Source: Yersinia pekkanenii
GTDB lineage: Bacteria > Pseudomonadota > Gammaproteobacteria > Enterobacterales > Enterobacteriaceae
Length of the DNA: 64,000 bases
NCBI RefSeq assembly: GCF_001152565.1
Contig: NZ_CQAZ01000019.1
Location: 23,346 to 87,345, forward strand
Direction: 5' to 3'
Numbering within the stretch: the first letter of the stretch is position 1; every line of letters begins with the position of its first letter. The position numbers were made by a program, and so were the translations under genes. The notes below the pieces were generated by a model that was not told where the DNA came from, did not search any database, and saw only the letters and a program-made list of their open reading frames with translations. Shown one piece after another: positions 9,649 to 19,508 of the stretch.

Positions 9649-10419
9649 CTATTGGATGGTATACCCACCATCAATCACCATATTTGCACCGGTTATCATG
9701 TTGGCCGCGTCACTGGCCAGGAACAATGCACAGGCAGCCACTTCGGCTGGATCGGCAAAACGGCGGGTAGGAATTTTCAGTTTCATCTCTTCAGCCACCT
9801 GACCTGACCAAGCCTTCTGACCCAACGCGGTTAATACCACGGTTGGTGAAATAGCATTAACTTGTATGCCTAACGGCCCCCACTCTAACGCCAGCACTTT
9901 AGTCATGCCGATAACCCCAGCTTTACTGGTGCAATAGGACAAGTGGTTGTGTAACGCGACAATCCCAGCCTGAGAGGCCAAATTAACGATTTTGCCATGA
10001 CCCTGTGCAATGAAATGTTTCCCCACTTCCTGGCTCATGAGGAAAACACCTTTCAGATTGACATCGATAGTCCTATCCCAATCTTGCTCGCTCACCTTTT
10101 CTGCCGGATCCAGCGCCACAATCCCGGCACAATTGACCAAAATGTCTAACTGACAAAAGGTATTAATGGCCTTGGCGACCACCTTCTTAACTGATTGGCT
10201 ATCACTGACATCACAATGCAATCCACTCGCATTCTCGCCATCTAACTGCTTTGCTACCTCGGCGACGTTATCGGCGCGATCAATCAGGATGACTTTCGCC
10301 CCCTTAGCCAGATAGAGCTCGGCAATGGCGTAACCGATACCCGCCGCCCCGCCAGTAATTGCGGCAACTTTACCTTGCAGAGAAAAATCAACACTGAACC
10401 CGTTATATTCACTTTTCAT
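9649..10419 (-). CDS. Short-chain dehydrogenase, D-threitol dehydrogenase/GolD-like
   Basis: Classical SDR of 256 residues, NAD(P)-dependent oxidation of a polyol or its reverse. The cofactor loop is TGGAAGIG (22-29), the NAG motif is NCAGI (about 96-100), and the catalytic residues are S149, Y162 and K166 (SYCTSK). The sequence resembles the group containing D-threitol dehydrogenase of mycobacteria and GolD of Listeria (recalled, not searched). AAGGAA stands about 8 nt before the start. Position between permease and kinase genes supports a role in making the ketose that the kinase phosphorylates. Confidence 0.8.
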   Translation of the reverse strand: MKSEYNGFSVDFSLQGKVAAITGGAAGIGYAIAELYLAKGAKVILIDRADNVAEVAKQLDGENASGLHCDVSDSQSVKKVVAKAINTFCQLDILVNCAGIVALDPAEKVSEQDWDRTIDVNLKGVFLMSQEVGKHFIAQGHGKIVNLASQAGIVALHNHLSYCTSKAGVIGMTKVLALEWGPLGIQVNAISPTVVLTALGQKAWSGQVAEEMKLKIPTRRFADPAEVAACALFLASDAANMITGANMVIDGGYTIQ

Positions 10420-10482
10420 GTTTTAAGTTCCTTTTCAGTCACTCTCTGGCTATCAATATTTATCGGGCGATAACCCCCTGGA

Positions 10483-11766
10483 TTACAGCGTTTCCTTAAC
10501 CTCATAAGCCTGATCATGTTCTTTCAATAACTCATCAGGGCTAGCTACCGGCAAGGTGACAAACCTCATCAGAATGGCGGCGAGAATGTATAGCCCAGAG
10601 AACAACCAAATGATGCCTTCAATGCCTAAAGGAGTGATAAAGAGAGTGACGATCAGTGGCCCGACGAAGGCACAAAGCCCGGCACCAAGGTTCAACACCG
10701 ACATAGCAGCACCTTTATCATTTGGCGCAAGGCTTGGCATAATGGCTGACAAGGGAACGAATCCGGCAAAACATGCGCCCAGAGCACCCGCAGCCAGCAG
10801 GGTATAGCGATAACCTTCAACACCAAAGTAGGTCGGGACGTAATAAAGCAACAGGACACAGATGGCGCTGCCCACACAACCGAACCACATAACCGTATTA
10901 GTCCAGCCACACCGGTCGCTGATCACCCCGGACAATAAGTTGAAGACAATATTGACGGTCCACATAAAGGCATAAATAGACAACCATTGGTCACGGGTAA
11001 AACCAATAACGTCCTGTAGATAAGTCGGGAGAAAAACGATCAAACCAAAAGCGAATGACAGGTTGATGGTACGAACTATGCCACCCAACCCGATTTTGTA
11101 ATTTTCAAAGGCTATCGATACCCCTTTGAACAGATAAGAGAAGGTTTTAGGTGGGCCATCCGTTAGCGCAGTGACGTTGCTGTCTTTGCTCAACATCAGG
11201 CCGATAACTGCCCCGATCAACACAAAAACAATACCACTCCACAGCGTATTCACTTCACCTAACAACGGCAGTGCAATACTGGCGTAGAACACACCAAGAA
11301 CGCTTAAGCCACCGGTAAATACAAACCAGAAAATACCCACCGCCGAGCCCAGCTTGGCTTTCGGCGCTTCATAGGCAATCCAGACTAAAAAACCATAAGA
11401 GAATAAAGGATAGCCAAGCCCACGTAACGCATAGGTCGGAACCATAATTGACAGGTTATTACTGGGTAAGCCGACCGATAAAAACAGCACTGAACCTATC
11501 AAGAAAATAACCACACCGGCGGCCATCACTTTTTTAGCGGTAAACATTTCCGCCAATACGCCGGAAAGCCATGCAGCAATAGCAACAGCAAAGCCGTACA
11601 CACTGAACATCAGACCAGACTCTTCAACTGTCAGACCACGCTGAATAATGAAATCGGATAGCCAACTTTGCTCCAGACCTTCTCCGGCCATAAATATCAG
11701 TACGCCGATATAACCTAATAATATTTTCTTAGGCAGCCCTATCCTTTTAACCAACATGTTTAACAT
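10483..11766 (-). CDS. MFS transporter, RbtT/DalT/CsbX polyol permease type
   Basis: Inner-membrane permease of 427 residues with about 12 hydrophobic segments. The N-terminus (PKKILLGYIGVLIFMAGEGLEQSWL) resembles the ribitol and D-arabinitol proton symporters RbtT and DalT of Klebsiella. A cytoplasmic loop follows TM6 (SKDSNVTALTDGPPKT). AGGTGA precedes the first ATG; a second ATG lies three codons in. It separates the two dehydrogenase genes and is the likely uptake system of the pathway. Substrate identity is inferred. Confidence 0.82.
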   Translation of the reverse strand: MLNMLVKRIGLPKKILLGYIGVLIFMAGEGLEQSWLSDFIIQRGLTVEESGLMFSVYGFAVAIAAWLSGVLAEMFTAKKVMAAGVVIFLIGSVLFLSVGLPSNNLSIMVPTYALRGLGYPLFSYGFLVWIAYEAPKAKLGSAVGIFWFVFTGGLSVLGVFYASIALPLLGEVNTLWSGIVFVLIGAVIGLMLSKDSNVTALTDGPPKTFSYLFKGVSIAFENYKIGLGGIVRTINLSFAFGLIVFLPTYLQDVIGFTRDQWLSIYAFMWTVNIVFNLLSGVISDRCGWTNTVMWFGCVGSAICVLLLYYVPTYFGVEGYRYTLLAAGALGACFAGFVPLSAIMPSLAPNDKGAAMSVLNLGAGLCAFVGPLIVTLFITPLGIEGIIWLFSGLYILAAILMRFVTLPVASPDELLKEHDQAYEVKETL

Positions 11767-11846
11767 GGTGCATCACCTATGGTTTGATAATAACGCAATG
11801 ATTAATATCAATTTATATCTGTCTTATTCATCGAGGTTATTTATCA

Positions 11847-11881
11847 GCATCCACCCTAATGACGTCGAATCAGGCGGATGC
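11847..11881. other. Intercistronic hairpin inside the polyol operon
   Basis: The 146-nt gap between the zinc dehydrogenase and permease genes contains GCATCCACC (11847-11855) against GGCGGATGC (11873-11881), one mismatch. An overlapping alternative pairs GAATC...GG.GG with CC.CC...GATTC a little to the right. Such a structure could stabilise the upstream part of the message or reduce read-through into the permease gene. No T run follows. Confidence 0.35.
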
Positions 11882-11912
11882 GTACCACCCGATTCAAAAG
11901 CAGACACGCTGA

Positions 11913-13028
11913 TTACCTCAGATTGGGATCGAGAACGACTTTAAGTGAACCGATACCTTTTGTGACCAGATCAAAACCTTCGGCAAATCTCTCCAGCGGC
12001 AGAATATGCGTCACGACGCCTTCGGTAGGCAGGTCACCGTTACGGATACCTTCAATCACCAATGGGTAGCAATAAGGCCCAAGATGTGACCCCAGAATAT
12101 CCAGTTCTTTGCGGTCACTGATGATGCTCCAGTCGACAGTCACCGGCTCTTTAAATACCGAGAACTCAACAAAAGTGCCCAACTTGCGGAGCAACGTTAA
12201 TCCTTGCTCTACCGCCTTTTGTGCTCCAGTAGCCTCAATGTAGATATCGCAGCCATAGCCATCGGTCATTTCTTTAATAATGGAAATTACGTCATCCTTG
12301 GCTGGATTAAGCACCAAATCAGCACCAAACTCCTTCGCCAGTGCCAGGCGATCATCAGACAGGTCTAAGACGATAAGTTTACCGGGACCTGACTTTTTGA
12401 TGGCCCCCACCATCCCCAACCCTAACGTCCCCGCACCGGCAAGAACCACCACATCACCGAGTTTGATATTCGCGCGCTGCACGGCGTGAAAAGAACACGC
12501 ATAGGGTTCGATCAGAATGGCTTTTTCCAGTGGAAGATCGTCCGGAACGCGGTAATTAATCGCCTCTTTGGTGAATTTCATGTATTCAGCCATCGCGCCA
12601 TTAACGTTGTGCTGGAAACCGTAGAGATCATGTTTTTCACACATCCAGTACTGACCACGATTGCAGAACCGGCACTCCCAGCAAGGAACGATTTGTTCAG
12701 AGGTCACCCGATCGCCTAACTTAAACCCTTCAACTTCAAGCCCCAAGCCAACAACGTGACCGATAAACTCATGACCGGGGATCATCGGAGCTTTGATATA
12801 AGGAGGCTGTTTATCATCGCCCCAGAAACTGGGGGCACCGCTAAAAGCTTTGGTATCCCCGGCACAGATACCGCAACCTTCAACCTTAACCAAAATCTCT
12901 TTAGCATCAATGGTTGGAACCGGGACTATCTCAAGCCGATAATCTCCCGGTCCATAGGCAACAACTGCACGCATTTTTTCTGGAATACCTGCAAGCATCC
13001 GAGCATCTTTAGAACTTTCGTTATGCAT
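11913..13028 (-). CDS. Zinc-dependent erythritol/L-threitol dehydrogenase-like enzyme
   Basis: Medium-chain zinc alcohol dehydrogenase, 371 residues. Catalytic zinc ligands are C55 (GICAGD) and H86-E87 (PGHEFIG). Structural zinc cysteines are C116, C119, C122 and C130 (VPCWECRFCNRGQYWMC). The NAD loop is AGAGTLGLG. The stretch SEQIVPCWECR...YGF and the end DWSIISDRKELDILGSHLGPYC closely resemble proteins known as erythritol/L-threitol dehydrogenase (recalled). ATG at 13028 is chosen because AAGGAG lies 6 nt before it; a TTG frame five codons longer would place that ribosome site inside the gene. It is the first gene of the minus-strand operon. Confidence 0.85.
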   Translation of the reverse strand: MHNESSKDARMLAGIPEKMRAVVAYGPGDYRLEIVPVPTIDAKEILVKVEGCGICAGDTKAFSGAPSFWGDDKQPPYIKAPMIPGHEFIGHVVGLGLEVEGFKLGDRVTSEQIVPCWECRFCNRGQYWMCEKHDLYGFQHNVNGAMAEYMKFTKEAINYRVPDDLPLEKAILIEPYACSFHAVQRANIKLGDVVVLAGAGTLGLGMVGAIKKSGPGKLIVLDLSDDRLALAKEFGADLVLNPAKDDVISIIKEMTDGYGCDIYIEATGAQKAVEQGLTLLRKLGTFVEFSVFKEPVTVDWSIISDRKELDILGSHLGPYCYPLVIEGIRNGDLPTEGVVTHILPLERFAEGFDLVTKGIGSLKVVLDPNLR

Positions 13029-13472
13029 GATTAACTCCTTCAACGACTATTTTTGTTAGTTATTTAAATTCATCACAAACACCAGATGAACATAAGATAC
13101 TTACATGTACTATTGAACAGTATGATTAAGCACCGGCTTTCGGCTATTAAAAAATGTTCAGGCTGTGAGGGAGATCATGAATAAAAACCAACAGGTAATA
13201 ACCCTTGTTTATGTGAGAGATTAAACACTCACTCAAAAACTTATCAGAAGTCCTGTTAACACAATAAATCATTTAAAATTGATCATAAGTTTATTGACTG
13301 AACATATGAAAAGATTGAATATGATAAACAAATGAATGCATGATGAACTTTTGTAAGGTGGAACTTTATCGGTTTGCCGATGCGGATCATCAAGTAATTA
13401 GCTAGATAACAATATGCAACGGTAATAAAAGTGATTAATCGGATTACCGTTCAATTTGCTAAGGGGTGAAAT
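13029..13472. promoter_or_regulatory. Divergent control region of the polyol operon and rpiB-like gene
   Basis: A 444-bp AT-rich gap with no gene. TGAACA or its complement TGTTCA occurs four times (13087-13092, 13114-13119, 13155-13160, 13299-13304) and TAAACAAATG once (13325-13334). The same two words lie before the regulator gene at 6765-6786. They are candidates for the SorC-type operator. The inverted pair 13114 and 13155 is 41 bp apart, about four helical turns. Confidence 0.45.
13164..13179. promoter_or_regulatory. Possible CRP site
   Basis: TGTGA, six bases, then TCATG resembles the CRP pattern TGTGA-N6-TCACA, with a perfect left half and three of five bases in the right half. Catabolite control would fit a carbon-source operon. 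The match is weak. Confidence 0.3.
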
Positions 13473-13928
13473 ATGTTGTCTATTGCAATCGGCTGTGATG
13501 ATGCGGCTATTGATATGAAAAATCAGATCCTTACCTTTCTTCAAGGCAAAAACATTACCGTGATTGATTACAGTTGTGATCAACAACGCGAACCCACCCT
13601 GTATCCAGATATCGCCGTTCAGGTGGCTCAGGCAATTAAGGATGGAAAGCATGAACGCGGAATTCTTATCTGTGGAACCGGTATTGGAATGAGCATCACG
13701 GCCAATAAAGTTCTGGGCATTCGTGCAGCACAATGCCATGACACCTTTTCAGCTCAACGGGCCAGAAAAAGTAATAACGCACAGATCATCTGCCTGGGAG
13801 CACGCGTTATCGGGATTGAGTTAGCCAAAGTCCTGGTTGATACCTGGCTTGATTCTGAGTTCGATGGGGGCGGTTCAACAGAAAAAGTGGAACGCATCAG
13901 CTATTACGAGCAACGGCAACATCTCTGA
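13473..13928 (+). CDS. RpiB/LacAB-family sugar-phosphate isomerase, candidate tetrulose-phosphate isomerase
   Basis: 151 residues, similar in length and sequence to ribose-5-phosphate isomerase B. The thiol base C67 lies in ILICGTGIGMSI and H89 is in the CHDTFSAQRARKSNNA segment. The usual GCDHxG near the N-terminus reads GCDDAA, so the histidine that contacts the sugar is replaced by aspartate. AAGGGGTGA precedes the start. Mycobacterial and rhizobial erythritol and threitol pathways use RpiB relatives to turn erythrulose 4-phosphate into erythrose 4-phosphate, which fits this context. A true ribose-5-phosphate role is the alternative. Confidence 0.82.
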   Translation: MLSIAIGCDDAAIDMKNQILTFLQGKNITVIDYSCDQQREPTLYPDIAVQVAQAIKDGKHERGILICGTGIGMSITANKVLGIRAAQCHDTFSAQRARKSNNAQIICLGARVIGIELAKVLVDTWLDSEFDGGGSTEKVERISYYEQRQHL

Positions 13929-14070
13929 GACTCGGCCTCTGCCGCGACCATTTCAGTTGAATCAGAGGCAGAACTCCCTCAATACACCTATCTACTTAAT
14001 GCAGCCATTAACGATGCAAAAAAACGGTGGGGATAAAGAAAAACGGCAGGCGATGCTAGTTGGTCAGTGC

Positions 14071-14388
14071 TCACCAACCGGTAAGAAATGAAAACAGCAT
14101 CCAGAATAAGCACACCACGGCGATACCGGTTCCCCCAATGGCGGGCAACAGATTACCGCGTGATAGCAGACTCAGTGCAATGCCTATCAGCACTGAAACA
14201 GGCATCAACGCCAAAAAAAACGGCCAAGTGTACAACAGAAAGAAAACGGTATTCGGGCCGTAGACAAAGAAAGGGATCGCGAACGCCAGCCAATAGAAAA
14301 CAAAACCGGTGACTCCGCCAAGAAAGGAGTACGACGGCTCATCGCTTTCCCGCTGTTCGTCGAGAGTAACTTGGGTGATATTCTGCAT
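14071..14388 (-). CDS. ygbE: YgbE family inner-membrane protein (DUF3561)
   Basis: Small membrane protein of unknown function. About 105 residues with three hydrophobic segments (FVFYWLAFAIPFFVYG, VFFLLYTWPFFLALMPVSVLIGIAL, AIGGTGIAVVCLFWMLFSFL); the YTWPFFLALMPV block is shared with E. coli YgbE. ATG at 14388 (MQNITQV) matches the E. coli start; a frame 11 codons longer lacks conservation. In E. coli ygbE lies directly between ftsB and cysC, so the polyol island 6829-13928 is inserted upstream of it. Confidence 0.88.
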   Translation of the reverse strand: MQNITQVTLDEQRESDEPSYSFLGGVTGFVFYWLAFAIPFFVYGPNTVFFLLYTWPFFLALMPVSVLIGIALSLLSRGNLLPAIGGTGIAVVCLFWMLFSFLTGW

Positions 14389-14457
14389 AGAAATCCCGTG
14401 GGCACAGTTTAATACCGGCACGCTCTAAGGGCGTTTTACCAGCAGCTATAAGTATCT

Positions 14458-15240
<783 letters not shown>

Positions 15241-15241
15241 G

Positions 15242-16759
15242 TTATTTACCCCCTAACAAATCGCGCGCACCCCAATGCGGGAAGTGACGACGAACCAGCG
15301 CATTCAGTTCCAACTCAAATGAACCGAATTCAGTGTTTTCCGGATAAACCGATTCCAACGTTTCACGGATCAAACCCGCACCAACCGTGACATTACTCAA
15401 GCGATCAATAAATATCAGGCCGCCAGTATCGCGATTACGTTGGTAGCTATCCAGTACCAGCGGTTCATCAAATGCCAGTTCAACTAAGCCAATACCATTA
15501 AGCGGCAGGCTTTCTACCACGCGTTGGGTCAGTGAGTTGATTTCCACCTGATATTGAATATTTTCCACGCGCGCGCGGGTCTTTTTCCCAGCCACTTTGA
15601 TGTCATAACTTTGCCCAACCACCAGTGGCTGTTCCGCCATCCAGACCACATCCACCAGTGCATTCTGGGCCGTTTTCAGCGTTTCACTGGCATCAACCAA
15701 TAAGTCGCCACGGCTGATATCGACTTCGTCAGCCAACACCAGAGTAATCGCTTCCCCAGGGATAGCGTGGGTCAAATCACCATCAAAAGTGACTATTCGT
15801 GCAACGCTAGACTCCACACCGGAAGGCAGTACTTTTACTTTCTGCCCAACCCGCACCACACCGGCAGACAAGGTGCCAGAATAACCACGGAAATCCAGAT
15901 TTGGCCGGTTAACATACTGCACCGGGAAGCGCAGTGGCTGCTGGCGGCTGGCATTAACCACATCAACGCTTTCCAGCACTTCAAGTAATGTTGGCCCGGA
16001 ATACCAATTCATCTTCTCGCTCGGTGATGCCACATTATCGCCATCCAGCGCAGATAACGGGATAAACTTGATATCGAGATCGGTCGGTAGCTGCTCGGCA
16101 AAACTCAGATAATCGGCTTTAAATTGTTCGAAGACGCTTTCCTGATAACCCACCAGATCCATCTTGTTCACCGCCACCACTAAATGGCGGAGACCCAGTA
16201 AGGTCGCGATAAAGCTATGACGACGGGTTTGATCCAATACCCCTTTACGGGCATCGATCAATAAAATCGCCAGGTCACAAGTAGAAGCACCGGTGGCCAT
16301 ATTACGGGTGTATTGCTCATGCCCCGGAGTGTCAGCAATGATAAATTTGCGTTTTTCAGTCGAGAAGTAACGATAAGCTACATCAATGGTAATGCCCTGC
16401 TCACGCTCAGCCTGCAAGCCATCCACCAATAATGCTAAATCCAGCTTTTCACCCTGAGTGCCAATCCGCTTACTGTCAGTGTGCAGCGTGGATAACTGAT
16501 CTTCGTAGATCTGGCGGGTATCATGCAGCAATCGGCCGATTAGGGTGCTCTTACCGTCATCGACACTGCCGCAGGTCAGAAAACGCAACATGGTTTTATG
16601 CTGCTGTGCGTTCAGGTAAGCCTCCACCCCCCCCTCGTTGGCAATCTGCTCGGCGATGGAGGTGTTCTGTAAAATCATCGACTTGTGTTCTGAAACTGAC
16701 GGATTACCTGCAACAAATTGATCATCGACCACAGGTTGGTCTTGTAATTTCGTGCTCAT
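15242..16759 (-). CDS. cysN: Sulfate adenylyltransferase subunit 1 (GTPase)
   Basis: GTPase subunit of ATP sulfurylase, driving APS synthesis with CysD. EF-Tu-like: G1 [10 protein letters not shown]3 DTPGHEQY, G4 NKMDLVG. ATG at 16759 is preceded by GAGGAG at 7-8 nt, inside the 10-nt gap after cysD, so the 505-residue form is preferred. An internal ATG at 16678 would give 478 residues, closer to E. coli (475), but has no ribosome site. The extra N-terminal segment is therefore probably real though not conserved with E. coli. Confidence 0.97.
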   Translation of the reverse strand: MSTKLQDQPVVDDQFVAGNPSVSEHKSMILQNTSIAEQIANEGGVEAYLNAQQHKTMLRFLTCGSVDDGKSTLIGRLLHDTRQIYEDQLSTLHTDSKRIGTQGEKLDLALLVDGLQAEREQGITIDVAYRYFSTEKRKFIIADTPGHEQYTRNMATGASTCDLAILLIDARKGVLDQTRRHSFIATLLGLRHLVVAVNKMDLVGYQESVFEQFKADYLSFAEQLPTDLDIKFIPLSALDGDNVASPSEKMNWYSGPTLLEVLESVDVVNASRQQPLRFPVQYVNRPNLDFRGYSGTLSAGVVRVGQKVKVLPSGVESSVARIVTFDGDLTHAIPGEAITLVLADEVDISRGDLLVDASETLKTAQNALVDVVWMAEQPLVVGQSYDIKVAGKKTRARVENIQYQVEINSLTQRVVESLPLNGIGLVELAFDEPLVLDSYQRNRDTGGLIFIDRLSNVTVGAGLIRETLESVYPENTEFGSFELELNALVRRHFPHWGARDLLGGK

Positions 16760-16769
16760 CGGACGCTCC

Positions 16770-17678
16770 TCAGAAATATCCCTGACGCTTTTTAAGCTCC
16801 ATGGAGCCGGATTGATCGCGGTCGATCATTCGACCCTGGCGTTCACTGGTAGTGGCAATAAGCATCTCTTCAATAATGGCGGGCAAGGTTTCTGCCTCGG
16901 ACTCTACCGCGCCCGTCAGTGGCCAGCAGCCCAAGGTACGAAAGCGCACCATTTTCTGAGTAATAACTTCACCGGGTTGTAAGTCGATACGATCGTCATC
17001 CACCATCAGTAACATGCCGTCACGTTCAACCACCGGACGAGGTTTTGCCAGATACAGGGGGATAATGTCGATCTTTTCCAAGAAGATATATTGCCAGATA
17101 TCCAGTTCAGTCCAGTTAGACAGCGGGAATACGCGGATACTTTCGCCTTTGTTAATCTGGCCGTTATAGTTGTGCCACAGTTCTGGCCGCTGGTTTTTTG
17201 GATCCCAGCGATGGAAACGGTCGCGGAACGAATAAATACGCTCTTTGGCGCGCGATTTTTCTTCATCACGCCGTGCGCCACCGAAAGCCGCATCAAAACC
17301 GTATTTGTTCAGCGCCTGCTTTAAACCTTCGGTTTTCATGATATCGGTATGCTTGGCACTGCCGTGGACAAACGGATTGATGCCCATTGCCACGCCTTCC
17401 GGATTGCGATGAACCCGTAATTCACAGCCAAATGCTTTGGCTGTACGGTCGCGGAATTCATACATCTCGCGGAATTTCCAACCGGTATCCACATGCAGCA
17501 ACGGAAATGGCAAATTACCGGGGAAAAATGCCTTACGCGCCAGATGTAGCATTACAGAAGAGTCTTTCCCAATGGAATAGAGCATCACCGGGTTACCGAA
17601 TTCGGCGGCCACTTCACGGATGATATGGATGCTTTCCGCCTCCAATTGCCGCAAATGAGTGAGTCGTTTTTCGTCCAT
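16770..17678 (-). CDS. cysD: Sulfate adenylyltransferase subunit 2
   Basis: Catalytic subunit of ATP sulfurylase, forming APS from ATP and sulfate. 302 residues, the E. coli length. The PP-loop is [17 protein letters not shown] (SxGKDS), and the C-terminal [23 protein letters not shown] block is characteristic. It begins 10 nt after the cysG stop with AAGGATC as ribosome site and is followed by cysN after 10 nt. Confidence 0.98.
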   Translation of the reverse strand: MDEKRLTHLRQLEAESIHIIREVAAEFGNPVMLYSIGKDSSVMLHLARKAFFPGNLPFPLLHVDTGWKFREMYEFRDRTAKAFGCELRVHRNPEGVAMGINPFVHGSAKHTDIMKTEGLKQALNKYGFDAAFGGARRDEEKSRAKERIYSFRDRFHRWDPKNQRPELWHNYNGQINKGESIRVFPLSNWTELDIWQYIFLEKIDIIPLYLAKPRPVVERDGMLLMVDDDRIDLQPGEVITQKMVRFRTLGCWPLTGAVESEAETLPAIIEEMLIATTSERQGRMIDRDQSGSMELKKRQGYF

Positions 17679-17688
17679 AACAGATCCT

Positions 17689-19107
17689 TTATGCCAAATT
17701 CACGACTGACGGGCTGATGGCCTGTTCAGTCTGCGATTGTTGCCCGAACCAGGCTATTTGGTGATGTAAATCCACCACTTCGCCGATAACCAGCAGTGCG
17801 GGTGTAGGTGCCTGATGTGCGAGTGATTCAAGCTGTGCCAAGGTACCGGTCAGGACTTGTTGGTCCGCACGAGTTCCCCGGCCAATAACCGCCACGGGGG
17901 TGGTAGTTGCCCGCCCATGGGCTATCAACTGTCGGCTTATCTCAGCCGCTTTTACGGTTCCCATATAAATCGCCAAGGTCTGACGGCCACGGGCCAGTGC
18001 TTGCCAATCTAAATCGCCACCGTCAGCGCGACAATGCCCAGTAATAAAGGTCACGCTCTGCGCGTAGTCACGGTGAGTCAGTGGAATACCGGCATAGGCT
18101 GTCGCCCCGCTAGCTGCCGTCACCCCTGGTACCACCTGAAACGCGATACCAGCACGCGCCACAACTTGTAACTCTTCACCACCACGACCAAAAATAAACG
18201 GATCACCGCCTTTCAGCCGCACCACCCGTTTCCCAAGCTGTGCCAGAGTAACCAGCAATTGATTGGTTTCCTCCTGCGACACCGAGTGAGTACCCGCCCG
18301 TTTGCCGACACAGATGCGCTCAGCATCACGCCGAACCAAATCCAAAACTTCCGGGCTGACTAAATGGTCATACAGCACCACATCAGCCTGTTGAATGACT
18401 TGTAGACCACGTAAGGTCAATAAACCGGGGTCACCGGGGCCTGCACCCACTAAGGCAACCTCGCCCTGAGTGCTACGCTGACCCTCCAGCGCTAGTTGTA
18501 ATTCGTCTTCTGCCTGTGCCAACTGGCCACGGCTGATCAGGCTGGCAAAGCGGCCACTGAAGGCATTTTCCCAAAAACGACGGCGCTCTCCCATGGTGGC
18601 AATCTGCTGTTTGACCCGTCCACGCCAGCGCCCGGCAACAGCGGCCATGTCGCTCAGGCTACCAGGTAACAAAGCTTCTAGCTTCTCACGCAGTAAACGC
18701 GCCAGTACTGGAGCCTGGCCAGCAGAGGAAATCGCCACGACCAGTGGGGAGCGATCAACAATCGACGGGAAGATAAACGAGCAGCGAGGTTGGTCATCAA
18801 CCACATTCGCCAGAATGTGCCGCTGTTCTGCCGCGGCGAAAACAGCCGCATTCAGCACGGTATCGTTAGTGGCAGCAATCACCAGAAATACGTCATCCAA
18901 CTGTTCGGGCAAAAAAACCAATGCCTGCCAGTTAATACGGCCATCCTGATGTTGTTGTTCAAGTTCAGATGAAAGAGTCTGCGCCACTACCCGCACCTGT
19001 GCACCCGCGCGGTGGAGTAATTCAATTTTTCGCGCCGCAACTTCGCCGCCGCCAACAACCAACACCGGGCGTTTTTTCATGTCGGCAAATAGAGGTAGAT
19101 AGTCCAC
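17689..19107 (-). CDS. cysG: Siroheme synthase CysG (methyltransferase/dehydrogenase/ferrochelatase)
   Basis: Trifunctional 472-residue enzyme converting uroporphyrinogen III to siroheme, the cofactor of sulfite reductase. Residues 1-150 hold the NAD-binding dehydrogenase/ferrochelatase fold ([13 protein letters not shown]). Residues about 215-460 hold the SUMT methyltransferase ([42 protein letters not shown]). The start is GTG at 19107 with AAGGA upstream. Placement in front of cysDNC couples cofactor supply to sulfate assimilation; in E. coli cysG is at the nir locus instead. Confidence 0.97.
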   Translation of the reverse strand: MDYLPLFADMKKRPVLVVGGGEVAARKIELLHRAGAQVRVVAQTLSSELEQQHQDGRINWQALVFLPEQLDDVFLVIAATNDTVLNAAVFAAAEQRHILANVVDDQPRCSFIFPSIVDRSPLVVAISSAGQAPVLARLLREKLEALLPGSLSDMAAVAGRWRGRVKQQIATMGERRRFWENAFSGRFASLISRGQLAQAEDELQLALEGQRSTQGEVALVGAGPGDPGLLTLRGLQVIQQADVVLYDHLVSPEVLDLVRRDAERICVGKRAGTHSVSQEETNQLLVTLAQLGKRVVRLKGGDPFIFGRGGEELQVVARAGIAFQVVPGVTAASGATAYAGIPLTHRDYAQSVTFITGHCRADGGDLDWQALARGRQTLAIYMGTVKAAEISRQLIAHGRATTTPVAVIGRGTRADQQVLTGTLAQLESLAHQAPTPALLVIGEVVDLHHQIAWFGQQSQTEQAISPSVVNLA

Positions 19108-19508
19108 AACGTCCTTCGATTACATGATAAAGCGTAGGGTGACTATAGGGGGGGGCCATGGCCTTATGAAATGACGAAAAGTAATTACAAGTTCCATAAT
19201 GATATATAGGCGTAACCATATGGCTTGCAGCTATGTTTGCCAATGACCATTGTGGGCAACTTTCTTATTTGTTGACATAAAATTCTGTACTTTAGGAAGT
19301 ATACGAATTGTCTATTTCTCCGGAGAGTTTCATACTATCTGCTAAATAATTCGAGTGGCAGGAAGGCGGCAACTGAGTGAGTCCCCATGAGCTTACATTG
19401 GTAAGTGACAGGGGTGAATGAAGGCGGCCAACGCACATGCAACTCGAAGTATGATGGATATACCATGCCAACAGGTATTGCGCAGACTATAAACAAGGAT
19501 ATTTCGGT
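19108..19508. promoter_or_regulatory. Divergent gap cysG / iap
   Basis: A 401-bp gap with ERIC element 3 in the iap-proximal part and the cysG promoter presumably in 19108-19330. A CysB site is expected from known cys regulation, but its consensus is too loose to place here. No gene is seen. Confidence 0.4.
19338..19463 (+). repeat. ERIC element 3, upstream of iap
   Basis: The core GTGAGTCCCCATGAGCTTAC...GGTAAGTGACAGGGGTGAATG is the closest of the five to the published ERIC consensus. The outer arms are CTAAATAATTCGAG and CTCGAAGTATGATGGATATA. It lies about 45 bp before the iap start, so it could be in the iap 5' leader. Confidence 0.92.

Noticed and set aside
13398-13739. 113-residue open frame opposite the rpiB-like gene
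   Set aside because: The plus-strand protein has clear RpiB motifs and a ribosome site; the opposite frame has neither.
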